24,951 bases of DNA from a virus. A model generated the notes under the pieces. The model saw only the letters and a list, made by a program, of their open reading frames with translations, was not told the DNA's origin and searched no databases. The number at the start of each line of letters is the position of its first letter. Positions within the stretch are counted from its first letter, which is position 1. Shown piece after piece: positions 1 to 8,008 of the stretch. The stretch lies in the IMG/VR virus record IMGVR_UViG_3300028114_000095, positions 1-24,951 of that record. One strand, written 5' to 3'. A program made the translations under genes and the position numbers.

Positions 1-2821
1 TTTCCAGTGCCTGACTAATTATTCTTTCAAAATCTTCTTGAGTTACAACTACACCTCTATATGCTGCAGACTTTAGCGCCTTTCCAACTGCAGTTCCAAA
101 TCTAAGTAAGTCTGGATCATTTGGATTAAGGCCTGCCTGTGCAGCAAAATCTGTTGTAAACCTTGTTCTATTTTGACCTATCCACTGTGCACCTTCTGCT
201 CCAGTCATTCTGTCTTGATTAAATGCAGCTGGCATTGGAAACACCATATTACTTAATCCAGTTACTGGTGCACCTGGAACTCTGTCTGCTAGTCTTGTTC
301 CAACTGTTGTACCTTCAAATGCCTTTACTTGTTCTGGAGTTAGTGTAATCTTAGGCAATCCATGCGCCATTACTGCGCCAGCATTTCCTTCAAAACCACC
401 TTGTGCTGCCTTTGTGCTTTTTGCTAATTCAGTTACATTACTGGCTGCCATAGCTTTTTCAAGGCCTGACTTGGTAATCTTTGCACCTTTTTCAAGTTCC
501 GATGTCATATCTTCTAGTACTTTAAATATAACATCATCAATGTTAGAGACTACTCCGCCTAGTTGTTGTATTTGTGCTATAAATCTTCTTACTGAAGGGA
601 TTGAGGCTTGTCTTACTGGAAACTCTCTTCCGCCAAAAGAAAATGCTCCAGGGGTTCCGTCTTCTTTTCCAAACTCATATCCAGGTATGTTTCCTGCAAT
701 CATTGCATTAATAAGTGGACCATACTTTTTACTCATCTTTGTTGGTATTACTGTCTCTCCAGGCATCAAGAGTGCTAGTTCAGAATCTTGATTTCCTGTA
801 CCGCCAACGGTTAATGGTCTTCCGTCTGCAAACTTTTTAATTGGTCCACGAGTAATGGGTGGAGCTACTGGAACAAATTGTGACTGAGCTGCAATTGCTC
901 TTTGATATGCTCGTGTTAGTGCATTAACTGCTGTTGTTTCAGAGGTAAATGTTTGTGCAAGTTTAGTGTGAACCTGATCAAGAGATGCTGCAACTGCTGC
1001 TGCATTTCTTTGTTCAGTGGTCATATACTGAACTTCAGTTCCTAGAATTGCAGTTGCCTGTCCAGTTTTATTAAATGATGACTTTAAAAATGAAAAAAGT
1101 TTAATCATGTTTGCAAGACCGTTCATGACCAAACCAACTGTCATCAACAAGACTGGCCCAAGGCCTGCAACTATTCCAGTAAGTACAACTATAATCTTTT
1201 TAGTATTATCACTAAAACCATTAAACTTGTCTAATACTTTTGTAATAAATTCAGCAATTGGTGTTACTGCTTTTAAGAATTGTTCTCCAAGCGGAATAAG
1301 AGATAGCTTTAGATTTTCAACAGCACCCTTAAATTTATTCATAGCAGACTCTGAAGTCATGCCTAATTCTTTTTCTGCCAAACCTGCAAGTTCTTGAACT
1401 GAAGCTCCAGCTAAATCAAGAACACGAGATGCTTGAGTTCCTTCTTTTGTTACGTTTGCAAATAGTGTAGAAAGACGTGCAAACTGAAACTTTCCAAACA
1501 TTTGCTCAATGGCTTGAGCTCTATTAAGTGGATCAAGCATGTTTAAAGCTGTTGCAAATTCAACAACAGTTTTCTTAAGATCACCCTTATTATCTAAAAC
1601 TATCTTTTTTGCATTAATTCCAAAACTCAAAAGCATATCGTTTGCTTTGCCAGTTGGATTAATTAAAGATGCAAGTCCTGACTTAAGTGCGTTAGCACCT
1701 TCTGATGCATTAATTCCACCTTCCTTCATAGCAGTCATAAGGAAAGCTAAATCTTTAACATCACCACCAAGTTGTTGAACAACTGGAGCTGCTTTTGGAA
1801 TAGCTGTTGAAATGTCATCAAGAGAAAGTACTGTTTGGTTTTCTACTGCGTTAAGAAAGTCAATTGATTCCGAAAGATTTTCCGAAGACATTGAGAAAGC
1901 ATTTTGTAATGCAATAGTTGTTTCAAGTGCTTTTTGGCTTTCTACCTGACCAAGAATAGAAAGTCTGGTTGCTGCTGCTGTCTGTCTTTGTAGATCAACA
2001 CCTTTAAAGCCTGCTGCTGCAGCTTCTGCTGCTAGACCAACGGTTGTTGAAACTGCAATGCCATATTTAGTAAACTCTTTACCCAGCTCTTGAATATCCT
2101 TTAATGCTTGCTGTGATTCTCCAGTGGGTGTAAATAAATCTCCATAGACCTTCTTAAATCTAATAGCCTGTGTTTCCATATCCATGAATGTTTTGGAAGC
2201 AGCAGATCCAACTGCAATAAGTGGCAATGTAAAACCAACCATAAGCTGGCGTCCTGCCCATTGGGTATTTTTACCAAAGTTAAGAAGGTTGGTTGATCCT
2301 TGTTTTAAAAGTTGATTTAAGATTGCTTGCTTTTGAGCAGCTATCTGTGTTCTTGTTCCAAGATCAGTCATATCAAGAGCTAGAGGTCTAACAGCAATTG
2401 ACCTCATTGCTCCGCTAGCATCACGACCTAGACGAATATACTGTGTTTGTAAATCTTTTACATTTTCTCTTGCTACTTTATTTATGGTGTCATGTTCAGT
2501 CTTAAATAGTCTGCCGAAAGTTTTTGTTGCACCACCAGCGTATCTAAAATATTCTCCTAGTGAGAATTTATTTTTTTCTAGGCTATTAGTAAAAGATTCA
2601 GTGGTAGTCCTTATTGTTCTTATTCCTGCTGAAAACTGACCAGTAGCGTTTATTGAATTAATTAATGTTTGCTGAAGCTGGGTAGAAACTGCATTAGCTG
2701 CAGCTCCACCCTTAGCCATTGAGGAATGAAAGGCTGATATCTGTCTCTGCAAGTTTTTGATACTAGCAAGTGCTTGAGCAGTATCAATGTTTACTTGAAT
2801 ATTGGACTGAGTATCAGCCAT
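1..2821 (-). CDS. Phage tail tape measure protein (3' end outside window)
   Basis: 940 codons are open from the ATG at 2821 to the window edge, with no stop. The protein sets tail length and helps DNA passage in siphoviruses. Visible residues of about 175-400 match the TP901-1-type tape-measure core: a segment rich in Ala/Gly helices with the motif AAAAGFKG and the pattern LMTAMKEGGINASEGANALK. A strongly hydrophobic stretch lies at about residues 543-580 (IIVVLTGIVAGLGPVLL), as is usual for these proteins. The N-terminus is helical with many Gln/Asn. The start is supported by AGAGG eight bases upstream. It follows the two tail assembly chaperone genes, the canonical position for a tape measure. 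No lytic domain is seen in the visible part; the missing C-terminus could carry one. Confidence 0.93.
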   Translation of the reverse strand, partial: MADTQSNIQVNIDTAQALASIKNLQRQISAFHSSMAKGGAAANAVSTQLQQTLINSINATGQFSAGIRTIRTTTESFTNSLEKNKFSLGEYFRYAGGATKTFGRLFKTEHDTINKVARENVKDLQTQYIRLGRDASGAMRSIAVRPLALDMTDLGTRTQIAAQKQAILNQLLKQGSTNLLNFGKNTQWAGRQLMVGFTLPLIAVGSAASKTFMDMETQAIRFKKVYGDLFTPTGESQQALKDIQELGKEFTKYGIAVSTTVGLAAEAAAAGFKGVDLQRQTAAATRLSILGQVESQKALETTIALQNAFSMSSENLSESIDFLNAVENQTVLSLDDISTAIPKAAPVVQQLGGDVKDLAFLMTAMKEGGINASEGANALKSGLASLINPTGKANDMLLSFGINAKKIVLDNKGDLKKTVVEFATALNMLDPLNRAQAIEQMFGKFQFARLSTLFANVTKEGTQASRVLDLAGASVQELAGLAEKELGMTSESAMNKFKGAVENLKLSLIPLGEQFLKAVTPIAEFITKVLDKFNGFSDNTKKIIVVLTGIVAGLGPVLLMTVGLVMNGLANMIKLFSFLKSSFNKTGQATAILGTEVQYMTTEQRNAAAVAASLDQVHTKLAQTFTSETTAVNALTRAYQRAIAAQSQFVPVAPPITRGPIKKFADGRPLTVGGTGNQDSELALLMPGETVIPTKMSKKYGPLINAMIAGNIPGYEFGKEDGTPGAFSFGGREFPVRQASIPSVRRFIAQIQQLGGVVSNIDDVIFKVLEDMTSELEKGAKITKSGLEKAMAASNVTELAKSTKAAQGGFEGNAGAVMAHGLPKITLTPEQVKAFEGTTVGTRLADRVPGAPVTGLSNMVFPMPAAFNQDRMTGAEGAQWIGQNRTRFTTDFAAQAGLNPNDPDLLRFGTAVGKALKSAAYRGVVVTQEDFERIISQALE

Positions 2822-2845
2822 TCACTATACCTCTTTATTTAGTTA

Positions 2846-3169
2846 TTATTCATTACCGCTGAACATTGTTGCTGCATCAGAAATCTTAATTCCTGAAGCT
2901 ACTTCAACAATCTCATAAACGGTAGGCAAATCAATGTTATCTTCAAGTACTGAAATGTCTGTAGCTAGCTCTGGCTTGTACTGCTCCATTGCAATTAGAA
3001 CACATTCCATTAGCAGGTCAATAGACTTTTCGTTGTCATCTACTACTGCTGCTATACCCTCAAACTTTGCCATAAACTTTCTCAAAAGTGAAATTTTAAG
3101 CGGTCTTAAAGTTATTTCTGTACCATCAATTAGCTTGATCTTCTGTGCTTCGTGCACTGTTGTTGCCAT
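2846..3169 (-). CDS. Short tail assembly chaperone (G-like)
   Basis: 107 aa from the ATG at 3169, which has GGGAGG at good spacing; an in-frame ATG at 3196 overlaps the promoter and is less likely. The protein is helical and acidic and is a clear paralogue of the N-terminal ~97 residues of the gene ending at 3796: both share DGTE near residue 15, then PLKI, then IAMxQY, then LEDNID and PTVxEI. I estimate about 45 % identity by eye. Gene order (chaperone, then tape measure 25 nt downstream) is the classic position of the lambda G/T proteins, which coat the tape measure during tail assembly. Unlike lambda, no slippery heptamer or overlapping T frame follows: the gene simply stops. The function is inferred from synteny and paralogy. 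Confidence 0.82.
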   Translation of the reverse strand: MATTVHEAQKIKLIDGTEITLRPLKISLLRKFMAKFEGIAAVVDDNEKSIDLLMECVLIAMEQYKPELATDISVLEDNIDLPTVYEIVEVASGIKISDAATMFSGNE

Positions 3170-3195
3170 GTTGATCCCTCCCATAGGTTTAAACA

Positions 3196-3204
3196 ATTAT
3201 ACCA
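3196..3204 (-). promoter_or_regulatory. Extended -10 promoter for short chaperone
   Basis: TGG followed by TATAAT on the minus strand, between the stop of the HNH gene (3212) and the chaperone start. The predicted transcript has a leader of about 20 nt containing the GGGAGG site. No -35 is evident. The motif recurs at most transcription starts in this window. Confidence 0.6.
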
Positions 3205-3211
3205 TATACGC

Positions 3212-3754
3212 TTAGTTTTTAAGGTAGTTTATTGCATTTTTTAGAAGTTCTGGGTCATCATTAAAATTACCAAGACCTATATTGCATTTTTGACAAAGCA
3301 TTCCTCTTACAGACCCAGTGGAGTGGTTGTGGTCTATACAAAAATTTTTACGTCCAAACCCTGGTGAATCAGTGCCACAAATATCACAGAAACCACTATG
3401 ATTATTAATAATTTTTATAGCGTTGTCATCTATAGATATTTTTTGAGTTTTCATTTCATAGTGCATTCCACACAATCTCTTTGCTACGTGTTTTCTCTCA
3501 CATCCTATAACTGAACATGATTTTGTTACCTTTACGTATTCTGTGGTTCCAGTCTTTATTAGCCTCCTATAATGTAACTCACATAAACCTTTTGATCTTG
3601 ACTGCTTATTACAGTTATCTATATAGCATACCTTGGGGATAAATGTATGTACTTTATCAGCACTTCCATATTTTTTAAATCTACGATAGTGCTTATCACA
3701 ATACCCAAGCGATATTGATTTATTTGTGCAACTATCAAAAGAACATGTTTTCAT
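3212..3754 (-). CDS. HNH endonuclease, endonuclease VII family, with three CCCH zinc motifs
   Basis: 180 aa. The C-terminal ~60 residues form a recombination endonuclease VII-type fold: C123xxC126, then DHNH at 141-144, then GxVRGMLC and C154xxC157N. This is a DNA-cutting His-Me (beta-beta-alpha metal) nuclease. The N-terminal ~100 residues carry three near-identical zinc-binding motifs C-x4-C-x9-C-x2-H (C4/C9/C19/H22, C43/C48/C58/H61, C80/C85/C95/H98), probably for DNA binding. It is free-standing and sits between two paralogous tail chaperone genes, typical of a homing endonuclease that spreads between phages; that mobility is inferred. There is no Shine-Dalgarno; the start ATG lies six bases after an extended -10, so the mRNA is probably leaderless. 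Confidence 0.88.
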   Translation of the reverse strand: MKTCSFDSCTNKSISLGYCDKHYRRFKKYGSADKVHTFIPKVCYIDNCNKQSRSKGLCELHYRRLIKTGTTEYVKVTKSCSVIGCERKHVAKRLCGMHYEMKTQKISIDDNAIKIINNHSGFCDICGTDSPGFGRKNFCIDHNHSTGSVRGMLCQKCNIGLGNFNDDPELLKNAINYLKN

Positions 3755-3760
3755 TGTATA

Positions 3761-3769
3761 AGTATATCA
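3761..3769 (-). promoter_or_regulatory. Extended -10 promoter, leaderless, for HNH gene
   Basis: TGA followed by TATACT; six bases (TATACA) separate it from the ATG at 3754. A transcription start 6-7 bases after the hexamer falls on the start codon, and no ribosome site could fit. The geometry is identical to that of the plus-strand HNH gene at 8443. Confidence 0.65.
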
Positions 3770-3795
3770 CACATTCCCATTCCATTTTCAATTAA

Positions 3796-4512
3796 TTATT
3801 TTAAAAGATTTGGGTCTCTTTCATCGTTGTAATCTAAGCCATATCCAATTCCAAACCCTGCTTTTTTAGCATTTTGTCCTTGAAGTGCTAATACATCGTT
3901 ACTATCACTTGTTGCTCCATTACTAAATATTCTAGCCTTCATATCTTCCCATTCTTTTTGTCCACGATCAGACCCAGATGCTTCATCTAAATCTACCCCT
4001 TGAATAGCTGCAAAGAACTTTTTCTCTTGATAATCTAATTCTCTCTTACTTGATATTATTGCCATTATTTCTGATAAAGATAAAGATGCTTCTAACTCTT
4101 TGTAGTCTTTCCATATACCCAGTAAAAATACCTCTGATTCTAGCTTTGCTAAATCAAACTCTTCCCATGATGGACCTGGATCACCTTTTTGTGCCTGCTC
4201 TTTAACATCAGATTCTTCATCACCACCTATTTTAATATTTCCAGCAATGTCTAGTATTTCGTGTACAGTTGGCATGTCTATATTATCTTCTAAATCTTCT
4301 ATACTAGAAGATATCTTTGGATAATATTGTTTCATTGCAATTCTTGTACACTCTAATAAAACCCGCATTGCCTCATCGTCATTCTTAGTTTCTTTTATAT
4401 GCTTAAAAGCATCCATAAATTCTCGTAAATATTTAATTTTTAACGGCATAGCCTCTACCTCTGTACCGTCAAATAAATAAATATTTTTTGTTTTATATAT
4501 CTCTGTAGCCAT
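3796..4512 (-). CDS. Long tail assembly chaperone (G-T fusion type)
   Basis: 238 aa. Residues 1-97 are paralogous to the short chaperone gene ending at 2846. Residues ~115-180 resemble the T domain of actinophage tail assembly chaperones: a Trp/Leu-rich helical part (SWEEFDLAKLESEVFLLG) followed by LSEIM, KRELDYQEKKFFAAIQG and VDLDE. The tail end is low-complexity and Gly/Asn-rich. In most siphoviruses this long form is made by a programmed frameshift from the short gene; here it is one uninterrupted frame. I looked for a slippery site near the G/T boundary (codons CAA AAA GGT around residue 108) and it does not form a proper heptamer. No ribosome site is visible; TGGTAAACT ends nine bases before the ATG, so a leaderless or near-leaderless start is likely. 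Confidence 0.8.
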   Translation of the reverse strand: MATEIYKTKNIYLFDGTEVEAMPLKIKYLREFMDAFKHIKETKNDDEAMRVLLECTRIAMKQYYPKISSSIEDLEDNIDMPTVHEILDIAGNIKIGGDEESDVKEQAQKGDPGPSWEEFDLAKLESEVFLLGIWKDYKELEASLSLSEIMAIISSKRELDYQEKKFFAAIQGVDLDEASGSDRGQKEWEDMKARIFSNGATSDSNDVLALQGQNAKKAGFGIGYGLDYNDERDPNLLK

Positions 4513-4521
4513 AGTATATTA

Positions 4522-4530
4522 AGTTTACCA
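4522..4530 (-). promoter_or_regulatory. Probable extended -10 promoter for long chaperone
   Basis: TGG followed by TAAACT, a weaker match to the window-wide TGnTATAAT motif, ending nine bases before the ATG at 4512. It lies immediately after the intrinsic terminator of the major tail gene, as expected for a new transcription unit. Confidence 0.45.
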
Positions 4531-4566
4531 CAAAAACAACAAAGCCCACCTCATTACAAGGTGGGC
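4531..4566 (-). terminator. Intrinsic terminator after major tail protein gene
   Basis: On the minus strand GCCCACCT and AGGTGGGC form a perfect 8-bp stem with a 7-base loop (4566-4544), followed by a U-rich run (TTTGTTGTTTTTG). It lies 21 nt downstream of the stop at 4587. Confidence 0.9.
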
Positions 4567-4586
4567 CAAGTCGTATTATTTAATTA

Positions 4587-5222
4587 TTATGAACCTAGGG
4601 TCCAAGTACGATCAACGATCTTACCGTATGATCCTGATCCATCCTCTGGAAGAAGACGGAATGAAACTTCAAACATTGAAGCCTCATCACGCTTTGCAGA
4701 TACTGTTACATTCTCAATTGAGAGTGCACGATAAGCTGTGTAAACACGCTCTACGTATGCTGAATCTTCGCAGTCACCAGTTCCTGGTCCTACTGCAACG
4801 ATACCACGCTCAACTGGACATTCTCCAATTTCACCTGCAGAAAGGTTAAGAGCTCTTCCTGTTGATGATAACTTGTTTCCTTCAATTTGTGTATCATTTG
4901 ATGCCAATGCATAAAGCAAGTTCTCTAGAGTTGCTTCAGCAAATGCTGTAGCAAGATTTACTTGCATTCCTTGCTTGTAAAGCTTAGCAACGTCAAGAAG
5001 TTGGTCAACCTGTACTTCACCGAAATCAGGTTGGAACTGCAATTCAAGACCGTTCATGGTGTAACCTACGTTTGTATAAAATGCATCATCTGCGAGAGTC
5101 TCTCTAAACGATTCACTTGATACTGCTGTCTCCAATGTATTTGGAGTCAGAACTTCATCTGCAATAAAAAGTGCAGCTGCACCAACAATAATGTTGGTAT
5201 TAGTTCCACGACTGTATGCCAT
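4587..5222 (-). CDS. Major tail protein
   Basis: 211 aa, starting at ATG 5222 with AAGAGG nine bases upstream. The beta-rich sequence includes an N-terminal GTNTNIIVGAAALFIA, a central helix-rich part (LLDVAKLYKQGMQVNLATAFAEATLENLLYAL split over residues ~70-108) and a C-terminal sheet (VSAKRDEASMFEVSFRLLPE). This matches the tail-tube protein pattern of actinobacterial siphoviruses, and the position is right: after the connector/tail-completion genes and before the chaperones and tape measure. It polymerises into the tail tube. It has its own promoter and its own terminator, consistent with high expression. No Ig-like extension is present. The identification rests on synteny and general pattern rather than a catalytic motif. 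Confidence 0.82.
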   Translation of the reverse strand: MAYSRGTNTNIIVGAAALFIADEVLTPNTLETAVSSESFRETLADDAFYTNVGYTMNGLELQFQPDFGEVQVDQLLDVAKLYKQGMQVNLATAFAEATLENLLYALASNDTQIEGNKLSSTGRALNLSAGEIGECPVERGIVAVGPGTGDCEDSAYVERVYTAYRALSIENVTVSAKRDEASMFEVSFRLLPEDGSGSYGKIVDRTWTLGS

Positions 5223-5285
5223 TTATTTTACCTCTTTCTATTAGGGTATATATTAAGTTGTACGGCGTTTTGTTTCCTCAAAACA

Positions 5286-5294
5286 ATTATAACA
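5286..5294 (-). promoter_or_regulatory. Extended -10 promoter for major tail protein
   Basis: TGT followed by TATAAT, about 64 nt before the ATG at 5222. A perfect 6-bp inverted repeat (GTTTTG/CAAAAC, 5267-5284) overlaps the expected transcription start and could be an operator or a 5' hairpin. Confidence 0.6.
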
Positions 5295-5299
5295 GCCTT

Positions 5300-5926
5300 T
5301 TATATAACTATTCTTTTAGTCTTTCCGTTTATTGATGCTACCTCATAGCCCTGCCCACTAGAAGGGGGTGTCTCTGGAGACCAGTTATTTGAGGTTAGTT
5401 CTGGCATCTGGTGGTACTCAAAATCAATAATTATCTTATTTCCACCATAAGTACGGGCAGTTCCAAAGTCTATGATATCTCTTGTCTCTTCAAGCTGGTA
5501 TATCTTAAAGTTATGAAAATAGAACATATTTTCTATTAAATTTGGGATTGCTTCTGTACCTATATTTATGGCTCTATTTGAGCACCAGTTATTTACTTCT
5601 TCTGCTGTTTCATCTAGGCGATCCATAAGTCTAAGAACAGCCTCTTGTATTTGAACCATATTTTCTATGGTATTTTCTGCGGTAGCATAAAAATAATATA
5701 ATATTTGCTCACTTTTAATGTGTGGCAGAGTTTTACGGTTCATCTTTACAAGTCTATCCCATGTGCCCATAACACCAGCTGCTGGAAATGACCCAGTTAG
5801 GTCATCTAGTATTGAGGGGGTTGAAGGAAATAGGGGAACTTCAATGTTGGTTAGCAAAGGAATCTTATCTTCAAGATATTTATTAACCCAGAGAACGGGT
5901 GTATTTAAAAGTGAATCATTAGCCAT
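5300..5926 (-). CDS. Probable tail terminator / tail completion protein
   Basis: 208 aa. There is no signature motif. The protein begins with a helical region containing NTPVLWVNKYLED, has a mixed middle, and ends in a sheet-rich segment (KIYQLEETRDIIDFG, then IIDFEYHQMP). It is the last gene before the major tail protein, where siphoviruses encode the tail terminator (lambda gpU / SPP1 gp17 role) that caps the tube and joins it to the head. Its ATG overlaps the previous stop as TAATG (1-nt overlap), so it is probably translated by reinitiation. The role is inferred from position and size; it could instead be another neck protein. Confidence 0.55.
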   Translation of the reverse strand: MANDSLLNTPVLWVNKYLEDKIPLLTNIEVPLFPSTPSILDDLTGSFPAAGVMGTWDRLVKMNRKTLPHIKSEQILYYFYATAENTIENMVQIQEAVLRLMDRLDETAEEVNNWCSNRAINIGTEAIPNLIENMFYFHNFKIYQLEETRDIIDFGTARTYGGNKIIIDFEYHQMPELTSNNWSPETPPSSGQGYEVASINGKTKRIVI

Positions 5927-6597
5927 TATCTAATCCCCGCATTCGCTATCCATCTATAACCAACCTGCAAACCTTTTGATCTGCCCATTGTTTTTCCTGA
6001 TGCTAAATTTCTTTTATAAACTTGTGGGTTACTTAAGTATTCATGCAAACCACTTGTTTTTAAAAATGCTTGTGTAAAATATCTATTAAAAAATGTGTCT
6101 ACAACTTTTTGAAAAGAGCCTGTTGTCTCTATTCCTCCAGGTGAATCTACTACAACCTCGCCTTTAGTAAAGAATGTTTCTCCACCATCTTCAAAAACCA
6201 ACACGCTTGATCTTGTTGGTCTAATGGTTACTGGAGTTCCTTGTTCCATAATTTTAGCCTTGTTATAAAAAGGTACTGATGAGCCATCCTTAATTGATGT
6301 TGATTGCTTCATCGTTGACACAAACGAAAGGCCAAGGTTGCTTATTGTGTAGTTTATATCATATAGACGTGCATCAGGACTTCCCACTTTAGACCATTCA
6401 TATATATGGTGTAGTGCTTTTGGATTTACCCTGGCATTTGTGTCAATATATTCTTCTAGTAATTCTTTTGTCATTATTCCTATGTTGTTCAAAAACTTTG
6501 TTTTTCCTGCTTTGATACCGTCTAAAAATCCAACAGAGTAATCAATAATATTTTTCATCTCTTTTTTGAACATGACGTCATTCATTATAACTTTCAT
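5926..6597 (-). CDS. Probable neck / tail-completion protein (HK97 gp10-like position)
   Basis: 223 aa, basic at the C-terminus (KRNLASGKTMGRSKG then GYRWIANAG). The N-terminal half is helical (FKKEMKNIIDYSVGFLDGIKAGKTKF) and the middle is beta-rich (PVTIRPTRSSVLVFEDGG). It lies between the putative stopper and putative tail terminator, the slot used by HK97 gp10-like proteins. It is joined to both neighbours by TAATG overlaps. I do not recognise a motif that proves the family, so the role is inferred from gene order. An internal ATG four codons in is an alternative start. Confidence 0.5.
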   Translation of the reverse strand: MKVIMNDVMFKKEMKNIIDYSVGFLDGIKAGKTKFLNNIGIMTKELLEEYIDTNARVNPKALHHIYEWSKVGSPDARLYDINYTISNLGLSFVSTMKQSTSIKDGSSVPFYNKAKIMEQGTPVTIRPTRSSVLVFEDGGETFFTKGEVVVDSPGGIETTGSFQKVVDTFFNRYFTQAFLKTSGLHEYLSNPQVYKRNLASGKTMGRSKGLQVGYRWIANAGIR

Positions 6598-7043
6598 TAG
6601 AGGTCACTTGCCTGATTCTCTGATCTTCGCAATACAACCTTATAGTATTCAACATTTCCAAATGGACCCACTATAGCTTCGCTTGATGCTATTTCATAAA
6701 GGGTGGACTTGCCATCTCTTGTTCCAGAGGTTTCCATGTATATATTGCTTTGCTGCTGTGTTCTAATATTTGTAACTACAACATTTGTAATTGAGTTTCT
6801 TGCATTATTAGAGGCTATACGAAGGTCAGTCTTTGTCCTACCAAGTAAAATATTTTCTTTGCTGATATTAACATTTGGCTTTACTTCTTCTGAAGCAGAT
6901 TGCCCAGTTGGAGCAAAATTACAGGCTATGGACCTATCAAGAACCCATTGTTTTTTTAAGTTGCCGTATGCTCCTTGATCAACTATTGGGTAATAGATGT
7001 CTGCAAGCATTGGGTACATAAAGTCTGTTGCTTCGCATTGCAT
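6597..7043 (-). CDS. Probable head-closure (stopper) protein
   Basis: 148 aa. An all-beta-looking sequence with IYYPIVDQGAYGNLKK, a central VVVTNIRTQQQSNIYME segment and a C-terminal GPFGNVEYYKVVLRRSENQ. Size and position, directly after the putative adaptor and before the gp10-like gene, fit the stopper that plugs the portal after packaging (SPP1 gp16 role). The start overlaps the upstream stop as TAATG and has no ribosome site of its own, so translation coupling is likely. The function is inferred from synteny. Confidence 0.55.
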   Translation of the reverse strand: MQCEATDFMYPMLADIYYPIVDQGAYGNLKKQWVLDRSIACNFAPTGQSASEEVKPNVNISKENILLGRTKTDLRIASNNARNSITNVVVTNIRTQQQSNIYMETSGTRDGKSTLYEIASSEAIVGPFGNVEYYKVVLRRSENQASDL

Positions 7044-8005
7044 TAAAGAATACCAATTCTTGTTATACTCTTCTTGTATTTATCAAGGATCTTGTCAACT
7101 AGCATATTTCCAGTACCGTCTAAAACTGTTTTATCAAACTGAATTCTAAACTGTTCTGTATTATAAGCAGTTACATATCTCTTGTAATAATCTATTTTTC
7201 CACATTTAATATCTTCAATTAACATCATTGCTGCTTCATAAATGTCGTGTGGAACAACCTTATATCCTATTTCAAGTAAGAACAAATAGTCCCAACCTTC
7301 TGGAAATGCTACTCCAGTAGAAAATGTATATGCATTTTCGCTGTAGTCTGTATCGTAAACATTAAATGAATCTGATGGAGCAACTTGAAGATTTAAACCT
7401 TTTTGCTGAGACCTATTTTCAATTAGACCTGTTGTTTGTGCATTTTTAACAATGGCAGTTTTATCTTTACTTAGATCGTATGACCATTCACCAAGAACAG
7501 GTTCTGCTAGACTTGCATCATAAACTAAAGATGAGTTTTCATAAGCTTGTAAAATTTTGTAAACTCTGTCCCAGATAGGTAGGTAGTCAGTAGCTTGTCC
7601 AGTGGTATCAAGCCACTCTACTTTATAATAAAATCCACCAGTTACAGAGTCAATGATTGCTCTTGCTATTCTTTCATACTGTGCGTACTCAGCTATTTCT
7701 GATGCAGTAGTTCCAAGCTTTTGAGGATTAACGTAAGGTCTTTTAATTTCTAGGTTATCTTCAACCACTATTGAGTCTTGCTCTCTTAGTTCCTGATAAA
7801 CAACCAAGTAGTAGCTATCGTCATACTTAGTAAGATCTCCAGAAACCTCTATGGCAATCTTTGAATCTGCAGAAGAGTCTACCTCATACTCTGCAAGAAT
7901 ATCATTTCTATCTTTATCCATGATTTCTACTATATGTTCCGTATTTGGTTCTGCGACGGTATACGTAATAAGAATAGGATATGGTGGGACTCTTAAAGCT
8001 TCCAT
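7043..8005 (-). CDS. Probable head-tail adaptor (connector) protein
   Basis: 320 aa. The N-terminal ~100 residues are beta-rich (PYPILITYTVAEPNTEHIVE, then IEVSGDLTKYDDSYYLVVYQ) and may be an extra domain. The C-terminus is helical (DIYEAAMMLIEDIKCGKIDYYKR, broken here after residue ~285, then a KILDKYKKSI tail), resembling the helical adaptors (HK97 gp6 / SPP1 gp15 class) that bind under the portal. It starts three bases after the stop of the upstream small gene. It is longer than usual adaptors (~100-200 aa), the excess being N-terminal. Assigned by position and C-terminal pattern. Confidence 0.55.
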   Translation of the reverse strand: MEALRVPPYPILITYTVAEPNTEHIVEIMDKDRNDILAEYEVDSSADSKIAIEVSGDLTKYDDSYYLVVYQELREQDSIVVEDNLEIKRPYVNPQKLGTTASEIAEYAQYERIARAIIDSVTGGFYYKVEWLDTTGQATDYLPIWDRVYKILQAYENSSLVYDASLAEPVLGEWSYDLSKDKTAIVKNAQTTGLIENRSQQKGLNLQVAPSDSFNVYDTDYSENAYTFSTGVAFPEGWDYLFLLEIGYKVVPHDIYEAAMMLIEDIKCGKIDYYKRYVTAYNTEQFRIQFDKTVLDGTGNMLVDKILDKYKKSITRIGIL

Positions 8006-8008
8006 GGG

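Noticed and set aside
4190-4230. Programmed frameshift in the long tail chaperone
   Set aside because: The A-rich stretch reads CAA AAA GGT in frame and does not form an X-XXY-YYZ heptamer; both alternative frames reach a stop soon after, and the in-frame product already contains the T-like domain.
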